A stretch of 64,000 bases of DNA. Origin: Notamacropus eugenii. Taxonomy: Eukaryota; Chordata; Mammalia; Diprotodontia; Macropodidae. Numbering within the stretch: position 1 is the first letter of the stretch; every line of letters begins with the position of its first letter. Shown here one piece after another: positions 44,429 to 54,769 of this stretch. The translations under genes and the position numbers were made by a program. The notes below the pieces were generated by a model. It was not told the DNA's origin. It searched no databases and saw only the letters and a list, made by a program, of their open reading frames with translations. The stretch spans positions 14,660,479-14,724,478 of the forward strand of contig NC_092872.1 in the NCBI RefSeq assembly GCF_028372415.1, given 5' to 3'.

Positions 44429-45435
44429 AAAATTCGACTTTCAAACACAAGAATCAAGAGAAGCATGAAAAGGTAAACAGGAAAGAGAAATCATATGGGA
44501 CTTTATAAAGTTGAACTGTTTACATTCCTATATGGAAAGATCATATTTGTAACTCTTGAGATTTTTCTCAGCATTAGGGTAGTTGGAGGGATTATACACA
44601 TATAGCCAGAGGGCACAGGGTGAGTTGAATATGAAGGGATGCTATCTAAAAAATTAAAAGGTGAGAGAGGAATGTGTTGGGAGAAGGAGAAAGGGAGAAA
44701 TAGAATGGGGTAAGTTATCTCTTATAAAAGAGGCAAGAAAAATTTTTTTAAATGGAGGAGAAGAGCAGGGAGGTGAGAGGGAAAGAGTGAAACTTACTCT
44801 CATCACATTTGGCTTCAGGAGGGAATAATATACACACTCAACTGGATATGAAAATCTACAGGAAAGTAGGGGGGAAGGGGATAAGTGGGGGATGGGGATG
44901 ATAGAAGGGAGGGCAAATTGGAGGAGGGGGTAATTAGAAGTTAACACTTTTGAGGAGGGATAAGGTCAAAGAGGAGAACAGAATAAATGGGGGGCAGGAT
45001 AAGATAGAGGGAAATATAGTTAGTCTTTCATAATATGACTGTTATGGAAGTGTTTTTCATAACTACACATGTATAACCTACACTGAATTGCTTGCCTTCT
45101 CAGTGGAGATAGGTAGAGAGGGAGGAAAGGAGAGAAGTTGGAACTCACAGTTTTAAAAACGAATGTTGAAAATTATTTTTACGTGCAACTAGGAAATAAG
45201 ATATACAGGTAGTGGGTTATAGAAATCTATCTTGCCCTACAAGAAAATAGAGGGGATGGGGGTAAGAGAAGGGAGGGGTATGATAGAAGGAAGGGCAGAT
45301 TGGGGAAGTGGTAATCAGAATGCACAGTGTCTTGAGGTGGGGGGAGGGGAGAGATGGAGAGAAATTTGGAACTCAAAATCTTGTGGAAGTGTCTGTTGAA
45401 AATGAAAAATAAATAAATAAATTTTAAAAAAGAAA
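44429..45435 (+). other. 3' region of the half-L1, composite
   Basis: Three modules are visible. Module M at about 44800-44975 has 'gaaaatctacaggaaagtag', 'gatagaagggagggcaaatt' and 'ggtaattagaagttaacac'. An L1-type 3' end at 45030-45195 has 'tgaattgcttgccttctcag' and 'gaatgttgaaaattattttt'. A second copy of M at 45210-45350 has 'gaaatctatcttgccctac', 'gatagaaggaagggcagatt' and 'ggtaatcagaatgcacagtg'. The element then ends with 'ggaactcaaaatcttgtgga' and the A-rich tail. Confidence 0.75.
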
Positions 45436-45589
45436 AGAGTCCCCTTCTGCCCCCCCCCCCTCCCAAAGAAAAGATTAAGTGACTTGCCAAAGTCATACGG
45501 GTAAAGTAGTATCTGAAAAAGGATCTGAACTGAGGTCCTCTCACCCAAGAGTCAGTGTTTTTCGCACTTTACCCTATATATATAAGGTA

Positions 45590-46025
45590 CTTATAAAAAT
45601 TCCTGGCAAGTGGTCACCCAACCTCTACTTAAAGACCTCCCAATGATGGAGAACCCATTACCTCCAAAGAGGACAGCACCCACTATCTAGAAATTTTTCT
45701 TTATTTTGAGTCAAAATTTGCATTTCTGCAAATTCCACTCATTCTCCCTGGTTTTGCCCTCTGAGACCCTCTGAGCTTCAACAGAACAAAGCTAATTGCT
45801 CTTCTCCATGCCAGCCCTTCAAATAATTTAACCTGGAAGAGTTTTCTTTTCTCCAAGTTAAACATCTCAGTTCCTTCAATCAGCCTTCCTATGGCAAGGT
45901 TGCCAGTCTTCTCACCATCATAGTCACCCTCCTTTGGGTGCTCACTTCTACCTTGAGATGCATATATCCAGGTTTGGAGGTGATTTTGTGAATTCAGGAG
46001 GTCCAAACATCTTGTGTTCTCAGTG
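45590..46025 (-). mobile_element. L3/CR1 LINE fragment
   Basis: 'gacctcccaatgatggagaa', 'tctgcaaattccactcattc', 'tcaacagaacaaagctaatt', 'ttctccaagttaaacatctc' and 'caaggttgccagtcttctca' follow the minus-strand L3/CR1 order over more than 400 bases. Confidence 0.78.
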
Positions 46026-46044
46026 AATTTTGGAAAGAGTCCCT

Positions 46045-46103
46045 AGTGACTCTCTCTCTCTCTCTGTTTTTCTCTCTCTTTCTCTCTGTGTCTCTCTCTG
46101 TAG
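46045..46103 (+). repeat. (CT)n-rich tract
   Basis: 'gactctctctctctctctgt' followed by 'ctctctgtgtctctctctgt' forms a short simple repeat. Confidence 0.9.
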
Positions 46104-46194
46104 TAGACCAGTGATTGTAGTGGTGTTTGGGAACTCCCTATGTGGCAAATGTCTCCTCACCCCCCCAAAGCAATTTGTTTGTATATTTTTAGTC

Positions 46195-46245
46195 TTAGAG
46201 AGTTTCCTAGGTTCAGTGAGAGGTTAAGTGGCTTGTCTATAGTCT
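46195..46245 (-). repeat. SINE core fragment
   Basis: 'gttcagtgagaggttaagtg' with 'gcttgtctatagtcttcc' is a minus-sense SINE core piece of about 50 bases. Confidence 0.55.
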
Positions 46246-46261
46246 TCCATCATGAAAAATT

Positions 46262-46495
46262 CATGGAATAGTGGATCGAGTGCTAGATTTGTGGTGAGAA
46301 AGACCTTTGACACTTGCTAATTGTGTAATCTTCTGAGCAAGTGACCAAATTTTTTAAGACTCTGTTTCTTCATCTATCAAATGAAAGAGGATAATAATAT
46401 CTGTAGTACTTACTTTACAGGGTTTTTTTGAGACTCAAATGAGATAATATGCATGATATGTTTTGAAAATTTCTAAAAATACCACATAAACACCA
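46262..46495 (+). repeat. MIR
   Basis: 'gtggatcgagtgctagattt', 'tgctaattgtgtaatcttct', 'cttcatctatcaaatgaaag' and 'gagactcaaatgagataata' give a diverged near-complete MIR. Confidence 0.82.
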
Positions 46496-48089
46496 GTTTT
46501 TATTTATCCCAGACAAGACTTGAAATGTGATTTTCTTGATTCCAAGTCCAGCCATCTATCCACCTTTAAAGAGATGATACAAATACAAATATATTTTGAA
46601 ATATGATAATTATTAATTATTCATTAGATATCTGTTAGGTCATCCTTTCCAGCTCTCCTTCAGTCATTTGTTTGACATGTAAAATTTCTCCAAGATTATG
46701 GAGGAGAAAGGTTTAATCTACCTGCAAATGTACAAAAAAGTAATGAAAACAAGCATGCCTCATATTAGAGTATCTATTTTGCATTGGGTTTCCCCTTTGG
46801 TTTTCAAAATAGTGAATGCCTCCATTTTGTTTTTGCCTTTCTGAACCTCATTAAGAGATAAAAACGACCTTTTAACAGGATCATGAACATCTTTTCTTGG
46901 AGGCGGGAGGTCATTGTAGAATACGATTTGATCTGGCAGTTTGGTTCCCTTTTAAAGTGTATTAGAAGAGGGTCCCAGCAATACTCACTGACCCAGATTG
47001 TTGGAAGACACACTAGAGACACACAAACAGCCCATCATGGCTGCTATTGGACAGAGAGCTATTGATGCTCCATGAAAGGAGAAATAAAGGTGTCATGGCT
47101 TCATTATGATCAGGGCTTCTCTGTAATGAATTTCCCAAAGAGTTCTCTTCTCAATCCTTAGTGCTTGCTGTGTACCACCCACTCACCCTTTGTAGCCTCC
47201 TGGATACACAAGTTGTGTAATTTAACCATTTGCTTTTATTTTCAAATGAAAGAAGTCTCAGGTAGGAACTACTTGGAAAGGAAAGTGATTACATGCTAAG
47301 CAAGATTGAGAAATGTCAGCAGTCTTCCAGGAGCCATGAAAATTGCATTTGAGGGAAATAACCCTACTCATTAAAGTAAATGGGTAAGAACCAGCAGCTC
47401 TTCTGAGCCACAGTGCTAAATTGGAGTCCTTATAAATACCTGAACTAAGGACAGGTTTTTTTTTTCTGAAGGAAATGGAGTGAGTTCAAAGCTGGATTTT
47501 TCAGACCAGTACAACCTCATAGTCTCAGTATTCAGGCACAGAGGGAAGAGTGCAGAGGTTTTCCCAAGAGAGTGTCTTCTGACAGATGCATATCATTATT
47601 AAGGTTTGCAACACCATTTGCTATAATTATCCCCTATATATGTCAGTGATCCCATTATGGGTTTTTCAGAGAAACAAAACAGCTGATCTCCTTTATGAAA
47701 AATATGCCATGTTGGTGAAATATTGCTTTTTCCCTGGTCTTTCCTCCCACACCTTCATTACTTCAGTATTAGAATGAAAAAAAATACAGGGATTACTGGT
47801 TTGATAAATTTAGCTTCTGCTGGGAAACTGTTCCCTCTGAGTGCTCAATGGGATCAACAAACTTGAGTCATGGGGAGAATGAAATCACTAATTGTGAATC
47901 ATCACATCAAACTCAAGACTAAAATTGCATAGGATGAAGGGAGCAATCCCACTATTTGAGAAAAGATGGAAACTATTCTGTGATTGTGAAATGTAGTATT
48001 TAGTAGATCTGTAATCTAATTACAATAAATGATAATAAATTCAAATATAACTGGGGTACACAAGGTTCCCCCCACCCCTGCCAAAGCAA
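46496..48089. other. Unique DNA
   Basis: For about 1.6 kb I recognise no gene and no repeat family. Open frames are all under 75 codons. Confidence 0.4.
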
Positions 48090-48960
48090 CTTCAGGTTTG
48101 AAGGCTTCCAAAACTCAAAACTATGTGAACATCCACTGATGTTCATAGCCAGAGGACTTATTAGTTCAAAACAAAAGACCTTTAATAAGACAGTTTAGAA
48201 AATAAGGTGATGATAAAAAAAAACCCCAATACACACGTGTGGTACTCTCTCACAGGTTACCATATCACCAATAAGGGGGATAATCCCCCCCTCCTCGAGA
48301 ACATGTAACCAATAGCACCCTAGGGCACTTATGTAGGAAACACATAAGGTAGGACTTTTATGAAGGGACACTGTCCAGAATCCCATGTGGCTAGATCATA
48401 CATAGAGGGGACACATGCATGGGGGCATATGTGACTGGGGAGGGCACTTATGTGGGCAAGGCAACTCATACCTCCAGTATTATAGGGCTGATAATATTAT
48501 CTAGCAGTCTTCACTTTGCTTTGTTAAGGTGCAATGACTAGAAGGTGTCTTCCTGACAAGGTCAGCTTAGTAGTCTTTTAGTTTATCGTTGAGTCTATGA
48601 GTCACCACTCTTAGCTAAGCCAATCAACAAAAGCCAACCAGAGTGCCCCATAGTGAGATTAAATCAATCTTTTTGACAGAACAACGTCTGCTGCTGATTG
48701 AAGTCTATGACTGTGGATAACCATATGACTTATAAAGAAATGCACAGTCAATACTTCTCCTTTCCAATCCACGGTTAGAAATTCACTATAACTCCCTCAT
48801 GGAGAGGCTGTGCCCCCAAATCTCAATTTTAGGAATCCTGCTCCCTCAAAAAAACCTATATAGAGGCTAGGGGTACAAAGCCTACTTTATTCCCAAGGGT
48901 CTTCCCACTTGGAATACGAAAATGAAGTTGAGTAATAACTAAGCTAAGGGAGGATGGCAA
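48090..48960. other. Possible LTR or other retroviral remnant
   Basis: Internally repeated phrases ('gggcacttatgt' at 48324 and 48444, 'acacatgcatggggg' and 'catatgtgactgggg') resemble LTR U3 texture. A 15-base palindrome 'gggggataatccccc' lies at 48275-48289. No matching second copy, primer-binding site or clear end is visible. Confidence 0.3.
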
Positions 48961-49051
48961 GGTAATTTCCTTCTGTCCTCTTTCCCCATAATCCTACTTT
49001 TCTACATAGCAAAGGCCTTTAATTTTCTGCCTTAAACTGCTCAAGGAATGT

Positions 49052-49368
49052 TAACAACAAGTCAACAAGCATTTATTAAGTGCTTATTGTATGCCAGATA
49101 TTGTGGTAAATAAGGAGGACACAAATAGAAGCAACGAGAAATGACAATACCTTGAGGAGCTTGTATTCTAATGGGGAATCCAACATAAAAAAAACTGAAA
49201 GGAGCGAAGATACTCATTTGGGGGTATGGTGGAGAAAGAAGTCCGGAGGGTCAGGGGTGAGGCCCAGGGCAGAATGCAGTAAATGTTGCTTTCTGAAAAG
49301 TCTTCCTTAAAATGGAAATGTTGGGAGATGATGAAAGGAAGGAGTTGCAGAGGAGGGAAGAAAGTGAA
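49052..49368 (+). repeat. Family B dispersed repeat, left part
   Basis: 'caagcatttattaagtgctt', 'attgtatgccagatattgtg' and 'cttgaggagcttgtattcta' are the head blocks; a body block 'gaaagaagtccggagggtca' follows. A MIR then interrupts it. Confidence 0.7.
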
Positions 49369-49609
49369 TAAGTACTTGTTAAACACCTACTATGTGTCAG
49401 GCATTGTATTAAGCGCTTTACAAATATTATCTCATTTGTTCATCATAACAACCCTGGGAGGTAGTGCTATTATTATTTCTACTTTACAGTTGAGGAAACT
49501 GAGGCAGAGAGAGGTTAAGTGACTTGTTCAGCTAATCACACAGCTAGTAAATACCCAAGAGGGGATTTGAACTCAAGTCTTTCTGACTCCAGGCCTACTG
49601 TGCCACTGC
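49369..49609 (-). repeat. MIR, full length
   Basis: The tail ('cctactatgtgtcaggcatt'), 'gcgctttacaaatattatct', 'caaccctgggaggtagtgct', core ('gagaggttaagtgacttgtt') and head ('ttctgactccaggcctactg') are complete over about 240 bases. Confidence 0.95.
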
Positions 49610-49770
49610 AAGGATAGAGGGATCTTCCAGGATGAGAAGGATGCTGGAACATGGTGGTGAAGGCAGCTTGCAGGGTGAGAAGGCTGATGGTATGTGGTAC
49701 AGAAAGAAGGTCAGAGAATCAGGAGTGGGGCCCAGAGTGGAATGGAGGAATGAAAAACCTTTCATGTTTT
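49610..49770 (+). repeat. Family B dispersed repeat, right part, with a local duplication
   Basis: 'atcttccaggatgagaagga' continues the element, and 49689-49748 repeats the body block seen at 49223-49280 in diverged form ('agaaagaaggtcagagaatc', 'gaggagtggggcccagagtg'-type order). Confidence 0.55.
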
Positions 49771-49791
49771 TCTACACAATTATTGAACATA

Positions 49792-49918
49792 GATAAGATC
49801 ATAGCTTTAGACTTGAAAGAGACCTTAGGGATCATCTAGTCCCGTCCCATCATTTTATGTGTGAGGAAAATGATGTTTAGAAAGCCTAAGTGACTTGCCT
49901 AAGGTCATATAAACATGG
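49792..49918 (-). repeat. MIR3/Ther2-like SINE
   Basis: 'gatcatagctttagacttga', 'agaccttagggatcatctag' and 'gcctaagtgacttgcctaag' give the tail and core in minus sense. Confidence 0.82.
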
Positions 49919-49959
49919 TTCAACAACTGATGCCATTGGCCAAGAGTTGCCATCTTGAA

Positions 49960-50217
49960 AATCCTGGAAGTCATAATACCTTTCTCCAAAAATTTATTTC
50001 TGATGCCTGTAATTCCAGCTGCTAATGCCTTCCCATCTGAATTAACCTTCCATCTACTCTGTTCATATTTTGTAGGTGTGTGGTTATTTATGTCCCTCAT
50101 TAGACTATAAACTTCTTGAGGGTAGGAACTAATTTTTTAAAGCATTCTTTGCATCTTCAACACTTTGAAGAGAGCTAGCACACAGTGAGTACTTAAATAC
50201 TTTTGACTGACTGACAA
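49960..50217 (+). mobile_element. L2 LINE 3' end
   Basis: 'atttctgatgcctgtaattc', 'tgtgtggttatttatgtccc', 'actataaacttcttgagggt' and 'cacacagtgagtacttaaat' are terminal L2 blocks in order. Confidence 0.82.
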
Positions 50218-50439
50218 ATTTCACTATTACTAAGCATCATCTTCTCCCTTGAAGTCCCATTTGAAAAGGCAAATACTCTTAAAAGGAGTCCTTAGAACCT
50301 GAGAGTGGAAGGGTTTACCATTTTCTTCTTTGTGATAGGAGGGATTTGGGCAATAGGGAATCAAAGAGCACTGAGGGAGGAGGAAGAGGGATGAAAGGAG
50401 GGGAAAGTTCACAGAAAGCCATCTTTATTATTTTTCTAG

Positions 50440-50935
50440 TTACTGTCTTCCTCTCTTGATTAAAATAAAATTCAGGAATAACTGGTCTTCCAACCAGATC
50501 TGGACATTTTGCATGCTCTTCTGCTTGCTGAAGCAGACATGGTTCCTAATTGGGGGAGGGAATGCTGAATATGAATTGATGTTGAGTACCTGGGTAAGCG
50601 GTGGAGTTGATGCCAGAGTTTTTTTGGGAGAGACAATATGGTTCCATGGATTCTGGGAAAAGAGCTCGGAAGTTCCAGATATTCAGGGGAAGCCAGCTCC
50701 TCAATATGTCCCTGATTTTTAGTGTGCCCTGCCTAGAGAATTTGTAGACTTTCTCCTTGGGTGAGATCAGAGCTTCCTTCTTGGTTTGAGATGACATTTC
50801 ATCTTGCTTTGAGCAAAGGATTAATTCATTCTTGTGTATTTTTGTATAATTTGTAAAACTCCATTTCTTTTTGCTGTTTTGCTTGAATAAATGGATTTAA
50901 TTTCTCTTTGCAATTTGTGATGGTATTTTATTTAA
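50440..50935 (+). other. Possible solitary LTR
   Basis: The right part, 'ttttgctgttttgcttgaat' followed by 'aaatggatttaatttctctt' and 'tgcaatttgtgatggtattt', has the polyadenylation-signal layout of an LTR R/U5 boundary. Terminal TG and CA ends and a duplication cannot be placed with confidence. Confidence 0.3.
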
Positions 50936-51256
50936 AGAGTTTAGAGGAAAGGGGCTAAGGAGGAAAATGTAAGCCAAGGGTTATTTTTTCTATTAAAAAT
51001 GACCAAGGAACTGACTTTGCTTTGAACCCCTAATAATTATGTCCCTAGACCAGAAATAATTGAGGGGGACAGACATAAATCTAGCCTGATATCCCTCTTG
51101 GACATAAGCAAGGGAAAGAATAAACACCTAGTCATGGCCCTTCTACTGCTCCCCCAAGGCAGAAATTTTCCCTTGGAGAGAAATTAGTCAGATTATAGAT
51201 GTATCTGTCCATGCCATCTCTGAGCCATATGCCAATACATTTAGACAACTCATGTG
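50936..51256. other. Unique DNA
   Basis: No gene or repeat is recognised. Confidence 0.4.
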
Positions 51257-51257
51257 G

Positions 51258-51315
<58 letters not shown>

Positions 51316-51394
51316 CAATCTATTTATCTATATCTCTATCCATCCATTCATGTATCCATCCATCCATCCATCTATCCCTCTATCTATCTATCTT
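51257..51394 (+). repeat. (TATC)n microsatellite with (ATCC)n extension
   Basis: About 14 uninterrupted ATCT units occupy 51259-51314. Degenerate 'atccatcc' and 'atctatct' words continue to 51394. Open frames here are translations of the repeat. Confidence 0.97.
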
Positions 51395-51439
51395 AGATGT
51401 GTATACACATCTCATGTAAGTTTCCCCCATCCTGGTAGT

Positions 51440-52389
51440 ACCTTCCTTTGACCTTTGAAGCTATTGGCCTATAGCTCTTCTCATTTGCTACTAAATTTCC
51501 ATAAGCAGTAGTCTACCCCATTTTACTCATTGGGCCATTGTTACTAGACCTCTAAACCCATCACTCTACAGAATCTGATCTCTCCAAGGTCATCAATGAT
51601 TACTCAGTTACCAGATCCAATTGCCTTTTCTCAGCCCTTATCTTCCTTTACCTTTCTATGGCACTTGGCATTGTTGTCTGGGACCTTCTTGTTTTTCCTT
51701 TGACCTGTCTGGTCATTCCTTAGCTTACTTCTTCACTGATTCATCAATATTCTCCCACCTATTAAGAGGCAGCATCCTGCAAGGATCAGCCTTCTTGTCT
51801 TCTCTCTTTTTTCCTCTTCTCTTTTGTATTCTCATCTTTTCCTCTAGCTTCAATTATACCTCTCTCTAGAAAGCTATTCAATGTTTATCCAGCCTCAGTG
51901 TTTCCTTTGAGCTTCTCCTTCTAGCTCAATGTATCCCAAACCAGAATTCTTCATCTTCTTCCTAAACCTTATCCAAACATTGAAATCTTTGTTGATCGCA
52001 TTCTTATTTGACCTGTCACTCAAATTCAAAATCAGAGTTGCCTTGGATTTTTCCTTTTGTTTCTCTGCCCATATTTAATCACTTACCAACTCTTGTTGAT
52101 TTTACCTCCATAAGAGCTCTTGCATCTGGCCCTTTCTCTGTTCTAATTGTCACCCAAATTAAGGCCATTATCAGTCCTCATTGGGATTATTGCAAAAGCC
52201 TTCAAACTGGTCTTCCTGTCTTAACTATTTCTTCTTTCTAATCCATCTTTCACAAAGCTGGCAAAGTAATTTCCCTGATGCACTGTTCAAGACCCTCGAA
52301 AGGGTCCTTATTCATGAAAGAATAAAATCCCCAATTCCTTAGCCTGGTACTTACTCCATGTCTCATATTGTACTACTTCCTTTCATGTA
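51440..52389 (+). mobile_element. L2 LINE, internal reverse-transcriptase-region remnant
   Basis: 'aggtcatcaatgattactca' and 'agatccaattgccttttctc' begin a long L2 piece. 'gcagcatcctgcaaggatca', 'agagttgccttggatttttc', 'ggccattatcagtcctcatt', 'gggattattgcaaaagcctt' and 'aaatccccaattccttagcc' follow in the order of the L2 ORF. Every frame is broken. At about 1.2 kb with its tail, this is the longest L2 here. Confidence 0.85.
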
Positions 52390-52510
52390 CTCTGTTTAAC
52401 AATGACAGCAAGATCAAGCTTTATTAGGTGCCTACTAAGTGCTAGGTATCTCTAACACAAGTAGTAGGGCTATAAAGACAAAAATACTGGAATAATTCCC
52501 AGTATTAAGT
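52390..52510 (+). repeat. Family B head inside the L2
   Basis: 'caagctttattaggtgccta' and 'ctaagtgctaggtatctcta' match the head of family B; L2 sequence continues on both sides. Confidence 0.6.
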
Positions 52511-52645
52511 GATCTATTTGTGTATATTGTTAGATTCCCCCTTATTAGATGGTAAGCCCTTGAAGGCAAGAATTGTTTGGTTTTTGTCTTTTTATCCCCA
52601 GGGACTAGCACTGGTACTTATACACACAGTAGGTACTTCAGAATG
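52511..52645 (+). mobile_element. L2 LINE 3' end
   Basis: 'gatggtaagcccttgaaggc', 'tttttatccccagggactag' and 'cacacagtaggtacttcaga' are the terminal blocks of the L2 that began at 51440. Confidence 0.82.
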
Positions 52646-52649
52646 TTCT

Positions 52650-52745
52650 TGAAATATTTTAAGCACTCATCATATGGTGGGTGTTGAGAAGATACAAAGC
52701 TTAGATAATCACAATCCATGCTGTGGTGAAGCTCATAGTCTACAT
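52650..52745 (+). repeat. Family B head, diverged
   Basis: 'ttttaagcactcatcatatg' and 'tgtggtgaagctcatagtct' resemble the head and 'agctcatagtct' block of family B. Confidence 0.5.
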
Positions 52746-53591
52746 TGATTAATTTAACAGAAAGCCCTTGGACATAATAAAAGCATTAAACGCTAAGGAC
52801 AGAGTGTGGAAAGGAGGAGAAAGGGTACAGAAGAAAGGTAGGGAGGCCAACCAAAGACATACTTTCCCTATTTCATAGTCTACCTGCTCCCCCCAAAAAA
52901 GTGGCACACAATCAATAAAGAACAGAAAGGATGGCCCTCTCTGCAAAATACCAGCTTTGCAAATGATTTTATGTTGCAGACGACTGCACATCCTCTGGTG
53001 AGATGATCAGTTATCATTGTCACGTGAAATTTCCCTTGTTACTCTTGGCTGCCAGGATTTGCTCATCATTCAATTGGGACGGAAATCAATGGTGTCTATT
53101 TCAACATTTCTCCTTTCTAACTTGCAGGAGCATCAAGCTGCGAGAAGTGATTTTCATTTCTTTATTTGGTGTCAATCTCTGTGGAAGTGCTTTTGATCTA
53201 AGTCATTTTTAGTGCCTTTTATTTGTTCTAAGACGTAAAGGGAAAGGCATTTTTTTAATCGGAGGGAAGAACTTTTAAAAAACTAACATGTAAAAACATT
53301 ATAGCAAACCTTATGTGACAGAGCGTTTCCACATAAATCTTTATACCAATGCAATCCTTTGAAGTCATTTTAGGCAGGACAGCTGAGTAGTTGGGGTCCT
53401 GGGGTTTGCCATTCCCCACAGTTTGACTCTTCTCCGTTGTCATGGTCACAGTCCTTGAGATTGCTTCCTCCTTGAGTCACTAACTCCATATTTGTTTCTG
53501 ATTGGCTAATGTTTATTTCTGTTCTCTCAATTGTGCCTTGAACTCTCTCAAACTGAAACACTCTCAAAATGTTGAAAGGGGATATTTCTTA
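52746..53591. other. Unique DNA, candidate conserved non-coding sequence
   Basis: No repeat is recognised over 840 bases. The part at about 52980-53350 is repeat-free and keeps CpG sites, features that sometimes mark conserved regulatory DNA; conservation itself cannot be tested here. Confidence 0.35.
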
Positions 53592-53855
53592 CTTGGTCAG
53601 CTAGGTGTTGGATGAATAAATCACTGGGCCTGGAGTCAGGAAGACCTGAGTTCAAATCTGTCTTCAGGTACTTATTAGTTGTATGACCCTGTGAAAGATT
53701 TGATCTCTGTATGCCTCAGTTTCCTCATCTGTAAAATGGGGACATAATAGTACCTACCTCCCAGAGTTGTTGAGATGATCAAATGTAAAGTGTTTAGCAT
53801 AGTGAATGATACATAATAGATTCTATTTAAATGTCAGTTATTCTTATTAGATGAG
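53592..53855 (+). repeat. MIR, full length
   Basis: 'gggcctggagtcaggaagac', 'tttcctcatctgtaaaatgg', 'ggacataatagtacctacct' and 'gtaaagtgtttagcatagtg' span head to tail over 264 bases. Confidence 0.95.
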
Positions 53856-54479
53856 TAGTTTCACTGCTAGATGCCAAAACCAATGGCAGAAGAGAAAGTC
53901 TTTTTGTCCCTCCCTCCATCACTTTCCTCAAGGCTCCCCCTCCCCCATCTAAGAGGTGAAGAGTGACCCTCTCAAGGTCTGGGTTCTTTCTCCATGGCTT
54001 CCAAGACTGATTTCAGAGCTGGTGAGGTCAGCCTTTTGAGTGCTATTAGGACCATGCCTTTCATCTTCCAGGACAACTGACTCTTTTAATTCGATGAAAA
54101 GGAAAATAAATATTTACTTTTCTAAAGGTTAACATTATCGATGTTATCTACCCCTTGCTCCCTATGATGAAGCAAATCACAGGGTAGAGAAAAAATTCTA
54201 GTTTCCTCCCTTCCCCTCTTTGTACATTGCTCTGCATTCCATTCAGCTGGTTTGGGGTAGATAGGCACTGTGAAGCCTTTACCGCAGTTGTTATTGTTAC
54301 AGTATTAAGTGTGACTCTTTTCAGAGAACTAACTAGAAAAACCTGAATAACCTAAAGAATTGGCAGCCGATTAAGGCATCTGGTTTTTGGAAAGTGATTC
54401 ATGGAAACCTATAGGGACTGTACACCCTAGTGCAGACATGGTGCTGAGGGCTGTGGAGGGGGTGAAGGGTGTTGGCCTA
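53856..54479. other. Unique DNA
   Basis: No gene or repeat is recognised. Confidence 0.4.
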
Positions 54480-54699
54480 GTGCAATTGAGCAAACAAAAA
54501 CATATTTACTCAAGCATTGACTATGTGCCAGATACTGTGCTAACCATGGGAGATATAAAGAGAAAGCAAAAATGGTCCCTGTCCTCAAGAAGCTTATGTT
54601 CTAACGGGGGAGACAACATTCACACGTATTAGTAAGTAAAACATATGTGTAAGGTAGAGAAAAGGCAGTCTTAGCGTGGAAGACACTAGGAGCTAGGGA
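54480..54699 (+). repeat. Family B dispersed repeat
   Basis: 'ttgactatgtgccagatact', 'tggtccctgtcctcaagaag' and 'cttatgttctaacgggggag' are its head blocks. The body continues into the 70-bp duplicated segment. Confidence 0.7.
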
Positions 54700-54769
54700 T
54701 TGGGAAGGGCAGAATGGAACTGGGAAAGGTCTTTTTCTAAACCACCTCTGATTCAGTCCTTTTGAAAAG
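54700..54769 (+). repeat. 70-bp segment, copy 1
   Basis: This block is 68/70 identical, without gaps, to 56129-56198. It starts 'ttgggaagggcagaatggaa' and ends 'cagtccttttgaaaag'. Confidence 0.9.

Larger units (their letters stand above)
42877..45469 (+). mobile_element. HAL1-like half-L1: 5' region, ORF1, long 3' region, no ORF2
   Basis: It starts with 'ggggtggagccaaaatggtg', the start of marsupial L1 5' regions. A leader of about 515 bases precedes ORF1 (43392 to about 44428). From there to the A-rich end at about 45435 there is only G/A-rich non-coding sequence; no endonuclease or reverse transcriptase can be found in any frame. The 3' end carries 'tctgttgaaaatgaaaaata' and an AAATA-repeat tail. 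A 16-bp duplication (14/16 identical) flanks it. This is the organisation of the HAL1 group, which depends on L1 enzymes supplied in trans (established knowledge). An ORF2 deletion of an ordinary L1 is the alternative. Confidence 0.85.
42786..45575 (-). repeat. MIR3/Ther2-like SINE split by a half-L1
   Basis: The SINE runs in minus sense from 'caggagctggaaaggaactt' through 'ttacaggtgaggaaactgag' to 'aaagattgagtaactt' at 42876. Its next block, 'cttgccaaagtcatacgggt', resumes after 45485, preceded by the duplicated 'aaagattaagtgactt' (45470-45485). The remainder reaches about 45575. Confidence 0.92.

Noticed and set aside
51257-51394. Regular short repeats that could suggest a CRISPR array
   Set aside because: The units are 4 bases with no spacers, in a vertebrate-type genome.
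51199-51451. Two frames with 'SIYLSIYLS'-type repeats
   Set aside because: They are translations of the (TATC)n array.
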